A stretch of 64,000 nucleotides of DNA from Silicimonas sp. (GCA_022826205.1 JAJDVJ010000012.1:1-64000), one strand, 5' to 3'. Positions 1 to 8,649 are shown, counted from the stretch's first letter. Translations and numbers: made by a program. Notes: generated by a model not told the origin, from the letters alone.

Positions 1-183
1 GGACCTGAGGTGGCCGCCGACCCTTGCCGGGCCCACGGACCCGGATCTCGCGAAGGCGCGGTTCCACTTCCCGGCGGTGGACGGTGCGATGTCGAAGCTG
101 GCCGCGACGGCGCGGCAGGTTGCGCCGGCCTGCATGGCCGCAATGACGCGCATGCGAAGATCGATGGAGCAGGCTCTGGGCAT
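1..183 (-). mobile_element. IS630-type transposase, N-terminal part cut by window edge
   Basis: Reading the minus strand from an ATG at 183 gives 61 codons open to the window border. They begin MPRACSIDLRMRVIAAMQAG and continue through a helix-turn-helix with AVAASFDIAPSTAGKW. This is the usual start of IS630-family transposases, whose N-terminal domain binds the inverted repeats before a C-terminal DDE catalytic domain (not in the window). The sequence just upstream ends in a likely terminal repeat with a TA dinucleotide at 275-276, and TA is the known target of this family. Only one end is visible, so whether the element is intact cannot be judged. Confidence 0.75.
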
Positions 184-259
184 CTCGGGGGTCTCCTGAT
201 TGCGATGCACGCATCGAATCAGACCTCCGACAGAATGGGAATCCCCAATGATTCCAACT

Positions 260-276
260 AGGTCGGACACGCTCTA
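260..276. repeat. Probable outer end (terminal inverted repeat) of the IS630-type element
   Basis: About 80 bases upstream of the transposase start the sequence reads AGGTCGGACACGCTCTA, ending in TA at 275-276. A short outer repeat next to a TA target duplication is expected for IS630/Tc1 elements. The partner end lies outside the window, so the assignment rests on position and the TA alone. Confidence 0.4.
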
Positions 277-786
277 AGCACTCAACCGTCCACGTGCTCC
301 GCGTTGACCTAGGAGGGATCCCAGCGGACTCTGTCAGTGAGGCGTGGGATCTTCTGCTGGCACGGCGTGCGTGTCCTTCGGCATAGCTGGTCATCTTCAC
401 CTGCCCCATTGCACGCGCCGGCGCGGCGGAGACCGTCATGTAGCCATTCATTGTCATGGCGTTTCCCATTCTCCCGGCAGCGCGCGTCGGGGTCATCCGG
501 ACACGGCCAGCCAGAAAAGCAAGGAGTGGCACAGTCCGGGAGAAGGGCATTTCGATTTCGGCATTGCTCCTGGATCGCAACCCATGACTGGAGCCTGCTC
601 ATCCGCTAAAGAGAGGCACGCCTTCACCCTGAATTCCGGTCGATACTGCAGCGCACGATTCATGCCCAAGGGTCGGCTGAATTCAACTCACAGAGCAATG
701 GACATGAGATCTGACTACCCCAATTGGCAACCTGCCGCGCCATCAACAACTGCCAAGCACTCAATTGGCACTGCAGTCCCACAGGG
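277..786. other. 510-base stretch with no supported gene
   Basis: Between the IS630 end and the ABC transporter ATPase several overlapping open frames exist on both strands, but none has a recognisable family, a good ribosome binding site and sensible composition together. One minus-strand frame from an ATG at 457 stays open to the window edge, but only because it runs into a shadow frame of the transposase. The region is most simply debris between the insertion sequence and the operon end. Confidence 0.4.
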
Positions 787-1872
787 TCAGTCGCTCAAAA
801 TGGCCATGCTGTCGGCGTCCCAACAGATCCAGACCGGCGCGTCGCCAACCGCCTGACCCGTTTCCAAATTGACATAGGCCTTCAGAGTTGCACCCGCGGC
901 TTGTTCGACGAGCAGGTCCACCATCATCCGGCTGCCAAGAAAGGTCTTGCCGACCACCCGGCCCCGAACCGCGTTGACCCTTTCTGGCTTCTCGCGGTGC
1001 AACTCCAGCCGTTCCAGACGGACGGAGGCAGTGGCATGTCCGTCGGAATGCGGGTCTTCTGGCCGTCTGTGACCGCGCAGGATCGATCCGTGCCATTCGA
1101 TCACCACCTCTGCACCCTCCTGGCTGCGGACTTTGCCCGAGATCAGATTTGTTTCGCCAACGAACTCCGCGACGAAGCGGTTGGCGGGGTGAAGGTAGAG
1201 CTCTTCGGGCGTGCCGTCCTGTTCGACGCGCCCAGCATTCATCACCACGATCCGGTCCGACATGGTCAGCGCCTCTTCCTGGTCGTGGGTGACGAAGACA
1301 AAAGTCTTGTCGGTCCGCCTCTGAATCGATTTTAGCTCTTGCTGGACCTGTCCCCGAAGCTTCGCGTCCAGCGCACCAAGCGGTTCGTCGAGCAGAAGAA
1401 GCGCGGGATCAAGGGCAAGTGCGCGCGCCAGGGCAACACGCTGGCGTTGTCCACCGGAAAGCTGGCCAGGATATCGGTCGCCATAGTCGGCAAGCTCAAG
1501 GAACGTCATCAATTCATTCAGTCGGTCCTTGATGGCGCTTCGGCTCATGCCCGTCAGTTCCAGTCCGAAGGCCATGTTTTGCAGGACCGTCATGTGCGGA
1601 AACAGGGCATAGTCCTGGAACACCATGTTCACGTTGCGCCGGTCTGGCGGAAGCCGGGTTACATCCTTGCCCTCCAGCACAATTCGTCCGGCGTCCGGAC
1701 GCTCGAACCCGCCGAGAAGGCGCAACGTGGTCGACTTGCCACAACCCGAGGGACCCAAGAAGGTGACGAACTCGCCTTCGGTGATATCCAGTTCCATCCG
1801 CTCAAGCGCGACCGCATTGCCAAAGGTCTTCGAGACCCCTTCAATGCTGACGACGGGAGGCTGCGAGGTCAT
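787..1872 (-). CDS. ABC transporter ATP-binding protein (spermidine/putrescine PotA type)
   Basis: This 361-residue cytoplasmic ATPase powers the importer encoded upstream. The Walker A motif is GPSGCGKST (about residues 39-47). The signature LSGGQRQR, a Walker B with LLLLDEPLGALDAKLR and the switch histidine in THDQEEAL follow in order. About 120 residues after the nucleotide-binding domain form a TOBE-like regulatory domain, as in PotA and FbpC subunits. The ATG at 1872 overlaps the stop of the preceding permease gene by 4 bases, which fixes the start and implies translational coupling. It is the last gene of the minus-strand operon. The exact substrate cannot be read from the ATPase. Confidence 0.93.
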   Translation of the reverse strand: MTSQPPVVSIEGVSKTFGNAVALERMELDITEGEFVTFLGPSGCGKSTTLRLLGGFERPDAGRIVLEGKDVTRLPPDRRNVNMVFQDYALFPHMTVLQNMAFGLELTGMSRSAIKDRLNELMTFLELADYGDRYPGQLSGGQRQRVALARALALDPALLLLDEPLGALDAKLRGQVQQELKSIQRRTDKTFVFVTHDQEEALTMSDRIVVMNAGRVEQDGTPEELYLHPANRFVAEFVGETNLISGKVRSQEGAEVVIEWHGSILRGHRRPEDPHSDGHATASVRLERLELHREKPERVNAVRGRVVGKTFLGSRMMVDLLVEQAAGATLKAYVNLETGQAVGDAPVWICWDADSMAILSD

Positions 1873-2660
1873 CGTCCGGAGTCCTTGTTCGTACGGCGCA
1901 CATATCGCTCGGCCCAGATCCCGAGGACCGCAGTTAGGACCAGCGCTACAGTGGCGATTGCGTTGATTTCCGGTGACATGCCAGAGCGCAGCTTGGCGAA
2001 GATCAGAACCGGCAGGGTAGGCTCGTAGCTGCCAAGAAAGAACGAGCGAACAAAATCGTCGAAGCTGAGCAACAGGCAGAAGATGCTGGCACCCATGATG
2101 GCGGGGGTCAGGTAGGGCAAGGTGATCCTCAGGAAGGCGACCAACGGGTCGGCGCCAAGATCGCGCGCCGCTTCGATCTGGCTTTTCGGCAGGGTGGAGA
2201 GACGCGCCATGACCACAAGCACCACAAAGGGCACATTGTGGACCGCGTGGGCCCAGATGATCGCGAACATCCCCGGTTCGATGCCAAGAAGGCGAGCATA
2301 GATACGGAACGCAATCGCCGAGATGATGCCGGGCACAAGCGCTGGCAGGATGGCAAGACCGAACACCGTCGCACGTCCCCAAAACTTCCGTCCCTCCAGC
2401 AACACCGCGATCCAAAGCCCAATTGCAATTGAAATCACGGATGCGCACACTGCGATCGCGATCGAATAGCCAAAGACCGAGATCACTTCGGCATCCTCGA
2501 ATACACCAAGGTACCAGTCGAGCGTCCAGGATTTGATCGGAAACCCAATGAACTTCGAATCCTTGAATCCCATGAGAATCATCAGGATCAGTGGCACAAA
2601 CACATAAAGGACGAAGGCCCAGTAGACGCAGGACAGGAAGATGCGCGTGTTGCGGGTCAC
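1869..2660 (-). CDS. ABC transporter permease (PotC-like)
   Basis: The 263-residue inner-membrane protein has about six hydrophobic segments, beginning with the helix in FLSCVYWAFVLYVFVPLILM. The conserved cytoplasmic EAA loop is seen as EAARDLGADPLVAFLRITLP (about residues 165-184), which docks on the ATPase. Size, single transmembrane domain and pairing with a second permease match PotC-type subunits of polyamine-family importers. It overlaps both neighbours by 4 bases, so the three transporter genes are tightly coupled. Confidence 0.92.
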   Translation of the reverse strand: MTRNTRIFLSCVYWAFVLYVFVPLILMILMGFKDSKFIGFPIKSWTLDWYLGVFEDAEVISVFGYSIAIAVCASVISIAIGLWIAVLLEGRKFWGRATVFGLAILPALVPGIISAIAFRIYARLLGIEPGMFAIIWAHAVHNVPFVVLVVMARLSTLPKSQIEAARDLGADPLVAFLRITLPYLTPAIMGASIFCLLLSFDDFVRSFFLGSYEPTLPVLIFAKLRSGMSPEINAIATVALVLTAVLGIWAERYVRRTNKDSGR

Positions 2661-3640
2661 TTGGTATCACCTTTTCTGAGCATGTACATCAACCGCTGAA
2701 AGACACCCGAAATCGCCAAAGCGGCAAGGAACATGATCGTCGCAAAGGCCGCGCCAGTCGGCCATTCGTCACCCGCGACGTGGAAAAAGCCAGCGATGGT
2801 CTCAGCAAAGACCGTGGTCGAGGGGCCGCCAAGAAGCACCGGCGTTGCGTAGAATCCAGTCGAGATCAGGAAGACCAGTGTACACCCGGAGGAAATGCCT
2901 TCGATCGTCAGGGGCAACGTCACGCGTCGGAACCGTGTCCACGCGCCTGCGCCGAGATCGGCCGCCGCCTCCCAGTAGCTTTGCGGTAGCTTTTCCAGTG
3001 CCGAGTAGAGAGGAAGCAGCATGTAAAGCGCCGTCAGATAGACGATGCCCACGCCCATCGAAAAGCTCGTATACATGAACGGGATCGGTCGATCGACCAG
3101 CCCCAGCCACTTTAGCGCTAGATTTACCGCCCCAGTATTGCCCAACAGGATCATGATCGCATAGGTCCGCACGATCTCGCCGACCCAAAAGGGCACGAGA
3201 AGCAGTAGCAGGAATAGGAGTTGGTTCTTTCGGCTGACATGCCGGGCAAGGAAATATGCGACGGGGTATGTGATTATGAGCGTCGCCAGGGTGAAGGTGC
3301 TCGCGAAGACGAGCGTCCGGAAGAACGGCATCCAGAACAGCCTGTCCCCGAAGAACCGCCCGTAATGTTCCAGAGTGAATTGCGTCTGGGCGTTCTGGGC
3401 AACCGGATACGCATCGGTCAGGCTGACACGGAGCATCTGAAGCATTGGCCCGAGATGCTGCGTCAGGACCCATAGGACTGGCAGCGCGGCGAGAATGAAG
3501 AACTGGCGCCGCGGAGACGCGTAAACGAACGTCAACAGGGCCTTGTAGGGCCCCCAACGGGTCGTTCGGCCCCAAAATGGAGGGTGGTTCTCCCCCGGTG
3601 CGCCCCGCGGTTCAGGCGCGGATGCGACTTCTGAGTTCAT
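2657..3640 (-). CDS. ABC transporter permease (PotB-like)
   Basis: This 327-residue inner-membrane permease has a soluble N-terminal tail of about 45 residues, then about six membrane segments. Its EAA loop reads YWEAAADLGAGAWTRFRRVT. It is longer than its partner, as PotB-type subunits usually are. A 131-base gap with two strong hairpins separates it from the binding-protein gene upstream, while its stop overlaps the next permease start. The gap probably lets the binding protein be made in excess over the membrane parts. Confidence 0.92.
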   Translation of the reverse strand: MNSEVASAPEPRGAPGENHPPFWGRTTRWGPYKALLTFVYASPRRQFFILAALPVLWVLTQHLGPMLQMLRVSLTDAYPVAQNAQTQFTLEHYGRFFGDRLFWMPFFRTLVFASTFTLATLIITYPVAYFLARHVSRKNQLLFLLLLLVPFWVGEIVRTYAIMILLGNTGAVNLALKWLGLVDRPIPFMYTSFSMGVGIVYLTALYMLLPLYSALEKLPQSYWEAAADLGAGAWTRFRRVTLPLTIEGISSGCTLVFLISTGFYATPVLLGGPSTTVFAETIAGFFHVAGDEWPTGAAFATIMFLAALAISGVFQRLMYMLRKGDTK

Positions 3641-3665
3641 GGCGTTCCCCTAGCCGGTCAGGTCG

Positions 3666-3760
3666 GCCCGCACGCCCTCGGTTTAGGGGCGGCTTCCAAT
3701 TGGTGGAAACGGAGGTATCAGTGCCAGCCCGCACGCCCCCGGTGAGAGGGAGCGTGCGGC
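3666..3760 (-). promoter_or_regulatory. Paired hairpins with 17-base direct repeats between binding protein and permease genes
   Basis: Two near-identical 17-mers (3666-3682 and 3727-3743, GCCCGCACGCCCnCGGT) lie in the intercistronic gap. The one nearer the binding-protein stop forms a stem of CCGCACGC (3729-3736) with GCGTGCGG (3752-3759), which can extend inward by three more pairs past a bulge. The other can pair GCCCT with AGGGGC. There is no U-run on the minus strand, so this is more likely an mRNA-stabilising or partial-termination element than a full terminator. Confidence 0.55.
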
Positions 3761-3771
3761 GTGTCAGGACA

Positions 3772-4881
3772 TCAGGCCGCCTTGACGGCTTCCACAGCAG
3801 GGTCGACGAGACCGTATTTCATCTCATTCGCCTCGGCGCGGAAGAACTGCAGGTTGGCAAGTTGTTCCTCCGGGAAGGACGTGGACCGCTTCTCTGCCTC
3901 GGTCAGGTATTGCGAGGCGTCCTTGTATGTCGAGATGAATCCCGACGCCTTGGTCATCGAGGCACCGATTTCGGGGGACGCCAGGAGCGCGTTCAGAAGC
4001 GTATAAGCGTTGTCCGGATTCGGAGCGTTATTGGCAATGTTCAGCGTATACACGAAGCCATACGAACCTTCCATCGGGATAGACATGCCCAACGGGAAGC
4101 CATCATTGATCAACGCGGCAGCCGGACCGTTCCACGAGTGACCCAGAACGATGTCCTGATTTATGAACATCTGTTGCACTTCGGCACCGCTGTCATAGTA
4201 CTTGCGAACAAGTGGCTTCTTTTCGATCAGGAAGTTCTTCGCTTCCTCAACGATTCGGGCGGCCTCGTCCGGGTCATCCAAGTAGGCGACCATATTGCCG
4301 TCATAACCCATCATCAGCATTACGATCGACATCATGTCCTGGATGATATAGGCGGTCTGGCCCTTGTACTTCTCGCTGAACAGCGTGTCCCAGGTCTGGG
4401 CCTCTTCCTCGGAAACGAATTCGGTATTGTAGGACAACACCTCCATACCAGAGAGGATCGGTGCGCCCCATTTGTTGCCGTTGATTGTGGCCCAATCGCT
4501 TTCAGAGAAAGTCGGATTGATACTTCCCCAGTTCGACAGTCGACTTGTGTCCATCGGCGCCAGCAACTCGCTGTCGATGAACTGAAGGAACCGATGACCG
4601 GCGACGGTCACGATATCCACAGTCGGGTTCGGTGCTTCGGCAGCCAGGAGGTTGAACTGCTTGCCCTGGTCGTCGACAAGACGGACGTTCACCTTGATGC
4701 CAGTATCGGCCTCGAACTGCTCCCTGAAGGCGTCGGGCACGAACTGGTTGTAGGTCCAGACGTTCACCTCGCCGCTACCCTGCGCATTGGAACTGCGCAG
4801 ATAAGCCGGACTTGCCAGCATGGCCGACCCGACGACTGTGGTGCTGAGGAAACGACGACGGTCTATGTTCGGTTTGGACAT
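3772..4881 (-). CDS. Tat-exported extracellular solute-binding protein (PotD-like)
   Basis: The 369-residue periplasmic receptor of the importer begins MSKPNIDRRRFLSTTVVGSA. The RRRFL twin-arginine motif followed by a hydrophobic stretch and an alanine-rich cleavage region near SNAQ points to Tat export, which is common for this family in alphaproteobacteria. The mature protein starts with VNVWTYNQFVPDAF and has the strand/helix pattern of polyamine/iron-type binding proteins. An in-frame ATG 19 codons earlier exists, but the start at 4881 has GGGAG at proper spacing, places the Tat motif at the terminus, and avoids overlap with the upstream gene. The ligand is unknown. Confidence 0.92.
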   Translation of the reverse strand: MSKPNIDRRRFLSTTVVGSAMLASPAYLRSSNAQGSGEVNVWTYNQFVPDAFREQFEADTGIKVNVRLVDDQGKQFNLLAAEAPNPTVDIVTVAGHRFLQFIDSELLAPMDTSRLSNWGSINPTFSESDWATINGNKWGAPILSGMEVLSYNTEFVSEEEAQTWDTLFSEKYKGQTAYIIQDMMSIVMLMMGYDGNMVAYLDDPDEAARIVEEAKNFLIEKKPLVRKYYDSGAEVQQMFINQDIVLGHSWNGPAAALINDGFPLGMSIPMEGSYGFVYTLNIANNAPNPDNAYTLLNALLASPEIGASMTKASGFISTYKDASQYLTEAEKRSTSFPEEQLANLQFFRAEANEMKYGLVDPAVEAVKAA

Positions 4882-4909
4882 TTCTTTCTCCCTTTTCCTG
4901 TTTGGTTGG

Positions 4910-6031
4910 CTATTGATCAGCGGACGCCATGACGACATCCGAGTGGTTCAGAAGGCCAGTCTTCGCAGCCTCCTTCAGGTCGTCGAGCGTATGGCTCGAC
5001 AAATCGATTGCATCGAGAAGCGCGTTCTCGGCCATGAAGTTCCGGCCATACATGGCCGAGAAAACGCGAATGCCGGCCTCGTGCAGCAACGCCGGTCGAC
5101 CGGCCATGCGACCAAGCACGACGGTCAGTGCCAGCCCGAAAGGCACATCCTCGGTTACATAACGGCTGTCGGCCGTCGCGGGTCCGGTGCCGCCGTTTCC
5201 CTCGGCATGCATCTCCAGGTTCATCTCGGAGATCGAGGCCACAGGCACATGGAACGACAGGTGGAAGTGCTCAAAGATCGTGCGTACCTTCACCCCCAAC
5301 GCCTCGGCGATGGCCAACCGCTCAGCATCCAGCGCTTCGAGCAGGCGACCGACATTGGGCGTGACGTTCTGGCCCTGACTCCAGTCCTCGCCGCGCTCCA
5401 TCCTGGTCATGTTGCACAGCGCGATACCCATGTGGTTTTGCGGATTCAGGTTCGAGAGCGATATCGCCAGCAACCCTTCTCGTGGTTGGAACCGGTCCCC
5501 GAACAGCCGTTGGCAAAGCGCCAGAGCCTCAACAGAGCGGTCTTCAGGCACGGTGCAGAGGTCAACCAGCTTGCGGACCGTGTTGACCCGCACCCGTGTC
5601 GGCGACTGTCGCCGCCCGGTTGCCGCGGTCGTGCCCCAGGCGGTCACAGGTGCAGAAATTCCTCGCGCCGCCAATTGCTGACTCAGAAAGATCGCGCCAA
5701 GCGAAGCGTGGGACGAGATGATAACGTGCTGACCGTTTCGGACTTTAGGCGCAAGCGCGTCCATCACCGGTCTATGGCCATAGGCAGGAAGAGCGATCAT
5801 CAGGCAGTCGTTCTCCTCGGCCAGCTGCCCGGCAGTGGCGGCAATTCGCGGAGTCAGAACAGTGTCAAGGGCCCCCTCTGCGGTCAACGGAGTGCCGTCG
5901 GTCAACGCCGCTGTTCCCGTGCCCGAAGGCGACCAGAGCATCGGATCATGCCCCTTCCCGGCAACCAGCGCTGCCGTTCCGAAAGCGATCGAGCCTGCAC
6001 CCGCAATGCCGATCCGGATCTCGTCTCCCAT
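4910..6031 (-). CDS. Octopine/nopaline dehydrogenase-family NAD(P)-dependent oxidoreductase
   Basis: The 373-residue enzyme has an N-terminal Rossmann fold starting IRIGIAGAGSIAFGTAALVA, with the GxGxxxxG dinucleotide motif. A helical C-terminal domain contains NLNPQNHMGIALCNMTRM, typical of the octopine/nopaline dehydrogenase family (reductive or oxidative N-C bond chemistry on amino-acid-derived opines or related 2-keto acids). I chose the ATG at 6031 because a G-run lies about 11 bases upstream; another ATG at 6067 would add 12 residues. It sits 28 bases upstream of the binding-protein gene, so enzyme and transporter are very likely co-transcribed. The true substrate is not known. Confidence 0.82.
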   Translation of the reverse strand: MGDEIRIGIAGAGSIAFGTAALVAGKGHDPMLWSPSGTGTAALTDGTPLTAEGALDTVLTPRIAATAGQLAEENDCLMIALPAYGHRPVMDALAPKVRNGQHVIISSHASLGAIFLSQQLAARGISAPVTAWGTTAATGRRQSPTRVRVNTVRKLVDLCTVPEDRSVEALALCQRLFGDRFQPREGLLAISLSNLNPQNHMGIALCNMTRMERGEDWSQGQNVTPNVGRLLEALDAERLAIAEALGVKVRTIFEHFHLSFHVPVASISEMNLEMHAEGNGGTGPATADSRYVTEDVPFGLALTVVLGRMAGRPALLHEAGIRVFSAMYGRNFMAENALLDAIDLSSHTLDDLKEAAKTGLLNHSDVVMASADQ

Positions 6032-6085
6032 CAGACGCCGTGCCCCCCGCAATCCATAAAGCGCCACATCGCTGATGTCGTCAAG

Positions 6086-6676
6086 TCATGCATCCCCACC
6101 GTCAGACCGCACCGGATCACCGAGCACATGCATCAGCCGATTTGCCCAGGCGAACAGTGCCGTGGACAGGATCAGGTCGAGGATCTCGGCTTCCTCCAAG
6201 CCCGCTTCGCGCAGGGCGTGCATCTGTTCCGGTCCAGCCTTGGGCGGGGCTTCGGAGAGCGCTACGGCGAAATCAAGGATCGCCCGGTCGCGATTTGGCA
6301 GCGCCGCCGCGCGGCCATGAAGGGAAAGCCGGTCGATGATCTCGGTGCTGTTCTCGAGCTGTGCATGGCGCGCGGCGTGAACGGCGGCGCAATAAATGCA
6401 ACGATTGACCATGGAGGCACCAATCGCCCCGATCTCGCGCTCGGACCGGCTCATGCCTCCCTTATCGTACATGATCGCGTTGAATAGAGGCGAACGGACC
6501 CTGAGCGATTCCACATCGTGCGCCAGAGTCAGGACATAATCCGAAACCTTGGTGTCGGAAGGCGTTACGCTCAGCGCCTCTAGCTGCGCCTCGCTCGCTT
6601 CCTCCAGCTTCACCGGCACCACGCGCGGACGCCATTCCGGCACACGGCGGGAGAATTTTCTGACCACTCGCCTCAT
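6086..6676 (-). CDS. Peroxidase-related AhpD/carboxymuconolactone decarboxylase-fold protein (Avi_7169-like)
   Basis: This 196-residue protein belongs to the AhpD-like superfamily. It has the redox motif CIYCAAVH (CxxCxxxH), preceded by the usual SEREIGAIGASMVNR helix. In AhpD these cysteines reduce peroxidases or act as peroxidase centres themselves. Size, motif and pairing with a second CMD protein in an ABC-transporter operon resemble the families named after Agrobacterium vitis Avi_7169/Avi_7170. That link is from memory and needs a profile search. The start overlaps the upstream gene by 4 bases. Confidence 0.8.
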   Translation of the reverse strand: MRRVVRKFSRRVPEWRPRVVPVKLEEASEAQLEALSVTPSDTKVSDYVLTLAHDVESLRVRSPLFNAIMYDKGGMSRSEREIGAIGASMVNRCIYCAAVHAARHAQLENSTEIIDRLSLHGRAAALPNRDRAILDFAVALSEAPPKAGPEQMHALREAGLEEAEILDLILSTALFAWANRLMHVLGDPVRSDGGDA

Positions 6677-7152
6677 GGCTTACACCTTGTCATCAGCCGC
6701 AGCCCGGTGACCACGCTGATCTGATAGGCGAGGAATGCGTTCAACTCGGACAGCCGCACGATGTCGGCATCCGCGATACCCGCGTCCTGAAGCGTGGAGA
6801 CGCCGGGTGCCACCACGTTCCGCGTGTTGACTGCTACCTTGTCCATGAATGCAAGCACCGGGCCAAGCCCCTCCGCCGTGCCGTCGCTGGCCGGGTTGGC
6901 CAGCCCGACAAAGTCGCCTGCCTCCGCCGCGTAGCGGACAGCGAGGTCCCCGACCCCGTTCAGATTCGCGATCCGCGCGGCCAGCGCAGCTCGCAGCGGA
7001 TGCGACCATCGCCCCGTCTCCTTTGGCCGCAGAACCGCCCTTTCTGCCTTCGCGGTCATTTCGAAAATGTTCGACCGCAGCGCCACCATTTCGGCCGCTG
7101 GTCCCGCATCGCCGATGCCAACCGTGGCTAGCATGGTCTCGTTCGCACTCAT
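6673..7152 (-). CDS. Carboxymuconolactone decarboxylase-domain protein without the redox cysteines (Avi_7170-like)
   Basis: This 159-residue protein contains the CMD helical pattern (HPLRAALAARIANLNGVGDLA, then LSELNAFLAYQISVVTGLRL). The position where AhpD has CxxC shows no cysteine pair; the only cysteine is near the C-terminus in MTRCKP. It may therefore be a structural or non-redox partner of the following AhpD-like protein. An ATG 16 codons earlier exists, but the one at 7152 gives a 4-base overlap with the monooxygenase stop, the pattern seen at the next junction too. Confidence 0.72.
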   Translation of the reverse strand: MSANETMLATVGIGDAGPAAEMVALRSNIFEMTAKAERAVLRPKETGRWSHPLRAALAARIANLNGVGDLAVRYAAEAGDFVGLANPASDGTAEGLGPVLAFMDKVAVNTRNVVAPGVSTLQDAGIADADIVRLSELNAFLAYQISVVTGLRLMTRCKP

Positions 7153-8615
7153 GCCACCTGCCCTTTCCGTTCCGTCAGTTGCATCTCGGTAGCTGTCCAT
7201 TCACTGCCGTCCAGTTCAGGCTTGGCGTAGTCAAGCATGCCCTGCCAATGGGATTCGATGTCCTCGGAGTAAAGCGTTGCCGACAGTGCGCGGGTCAGCC
7301 ATTCGGCGCCCTCGGACACGCCAGGAATGTCACCACTCACCTTGCCAAGGCTCGCCGAAGCGCCGTAGTTGAAGCAGTAGACGTTCTTTAACCAAGGCGC
7401 CTTGCCCGGTACCTTTTCCCGAAAGCTGAAATCTGGGTTGAGATAGGGGAACCGCCCGAGATCGGCGGACACCTCGTCCTCGGGCGGGGCATAGACATCC
7501 TCCCAAAGCTGGATCTCGCCCGCCGCATTGCCAAACTCGAGCCGAGAAAGCGGATCGACCGTAAACCCTGTGCCGAGAATGACGAAATCCGCAAGACAAA
7601 ACGTGCCGTCGGCGAAACCCACACGCACCGCATCCCCCTCCACTTGCGTCGATGTCACTGCCTTGTCGAAATGGAAGAACGCGTTGTTGTGCCGGCTGAC
7701 CCGGAGTGTCGAACCATGAGGCGCGGGCGTCTGTGTGGCGAAGGAATACTGCATGAAACGCCAGCGCCACTCGTCGGGCAATTCAGCGAAGCCAGCCGTA
7801 AATCCAAAGCTGCCGATCCCCATCATCTTGTTGATCGTCGGCATCTCTTTCCTGCGGATCAGATGGCGGACTTCGGCGGCACCGTGCTCCAGCGCTTCGG
7901 CGGCATTTTCGACGGCGGAAGCGCCGACACCAACTACCGCCACCCGTTTGCCCCTGAGAGCCGGGAAGTCGATCTCGTCTGCGCTGTGGGCCCAGCACTC
8001 GTGGGACAAGCCTTCGACGAAGCCGGGAATATTCTTTTCGCCCGTGCCGTCGCGACCGGTGGCGAAGACCAGTTTCCGCGTCAGAATCGTGTCGCTGTCT
8101 GCTCCAGAAAGATGCAGTCGCAGCAGATCGCCCTCTGGCTCTACCAGATCAACCGAAATGCCGTTCTCGACCGGCACTTCCAGGGCTCTTCGGTACCAAC
8201 GAAGATAGTCCATCCACATCGGGCGCGGAATTTTGTCCAATGCACCCCAGGCTGCCGCCCCGAATTGCGCGCGGAACCAAGCCTGGAACGTCAACGTGCC
8301 CTGCCGATAGCATGGGCCGGTCAGTTCCTTGGGCGAACGCAGCGTCTCCATCCGCGCATAAGTCAACCAAGGGCCCTCGAACCCTTTCGGGCTACGATCA
8401 AGCACACGGGTGTTCAGCACTCCGCCCATACTTAGCGCAAACCATGCCAGCATCCCACACATGCCCGCGCCGATGATAGTCACATCGATCACGCCCTCGC
8501 GGCGCGGCACCCAGTCCTTTCCGGGATAGCAAAGAAAGCGGAGGTCCTCCTTGAGGCGCGCCTCAAGCACAGGAAGTCCGCAGGCGTCGATCGGGGAAGG
8601 CTCGGTGTCTTTCAT
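7149..8615 (-). CDS. FAD-dependent NAD(P)-binding monooxygenase-like oxidoreductase
   Basis: This is a 488-residue two-dinucleotide-binding flavoprotein. The first Rossmann motif is GAGMCG in VTIIGAGMCGMLAWFALSM (about residue 45). The second is GVGASA in RVAVVGVGASAVENAAEAL, followed by a third conserved GTGF segment (VILGTGFTVDP). This layout matches flavin-containing or Baeyer-Villiger-like monooxygenases that use NAD(P)H and oxygen to oxidise amines, sulfides or ketones. The ATG at 8615 has AGGA repeats upstream; starts at 8648 or 8669 are possible. It is the first gene of the eight-gene operon, so oxygenation may be the first catabolic step after uptake. Confidence 0.83.
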   Translation of the reverse strand: MKDTEPSPIDACGLPVLEARLKEDLRFLCYPGKDWVPRREGVIDVTIIGAGMCGMLAWFALSMGGVLNTRVLDRSPKGFEGPWLTYARMETLRSPKELTGPCYRQGTLTFQAWFRAQFGAAAWGALDKIPRPMWMDYLRWYRRALEVPVENGISVDLVEPEGDLLRLHLSGADSDTILTRKLVFATGRDGTGEKNIPGFVEGLSHECWAHSADEIDFPALRGKRVAVVGVGASAVENAAEALEHGAAEVRHLIRRKEMPTINKMMGIGSFGFTAGFAELPDEWRWRFMQYSFATQTPAPHGSTLRVSRHNNAFFHFDKAVTSTQVEGDAVRVGFADGTFCLADFVILGTGFTVDPLSRLEFGNAAGEIQLWEDVYAPPEDEVSADLGRFPYLNPDFSFREKVPGKAPWLKNVYCFNYGASASLGKVSGDIPGVSEGAEWLTRALSATLYSEDIESHWQGMLDYAKPELDGSEWTATEMQLTERKGQVA

Positions 8616-8649
8616 GTCCTGTCCTGTCTTCTGTATTCTGGCAGCCATG

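Noticed and set aside
1-457. Minus-strand frame open from 457 to the window edge
   Set aside because: It becomes a shifted shadow of the IS630 transposase and lacks any recognisable domain in its own part.
3577-6487. Long plus-strand frames (451 and 555 codons) opposite the binding-protein and dehydrogenase genes
   Set aside because: They are antisense shadows caused by GC-rich codon bias; the minus-strand proteins have clear families, ribosome sites and operon spacing.
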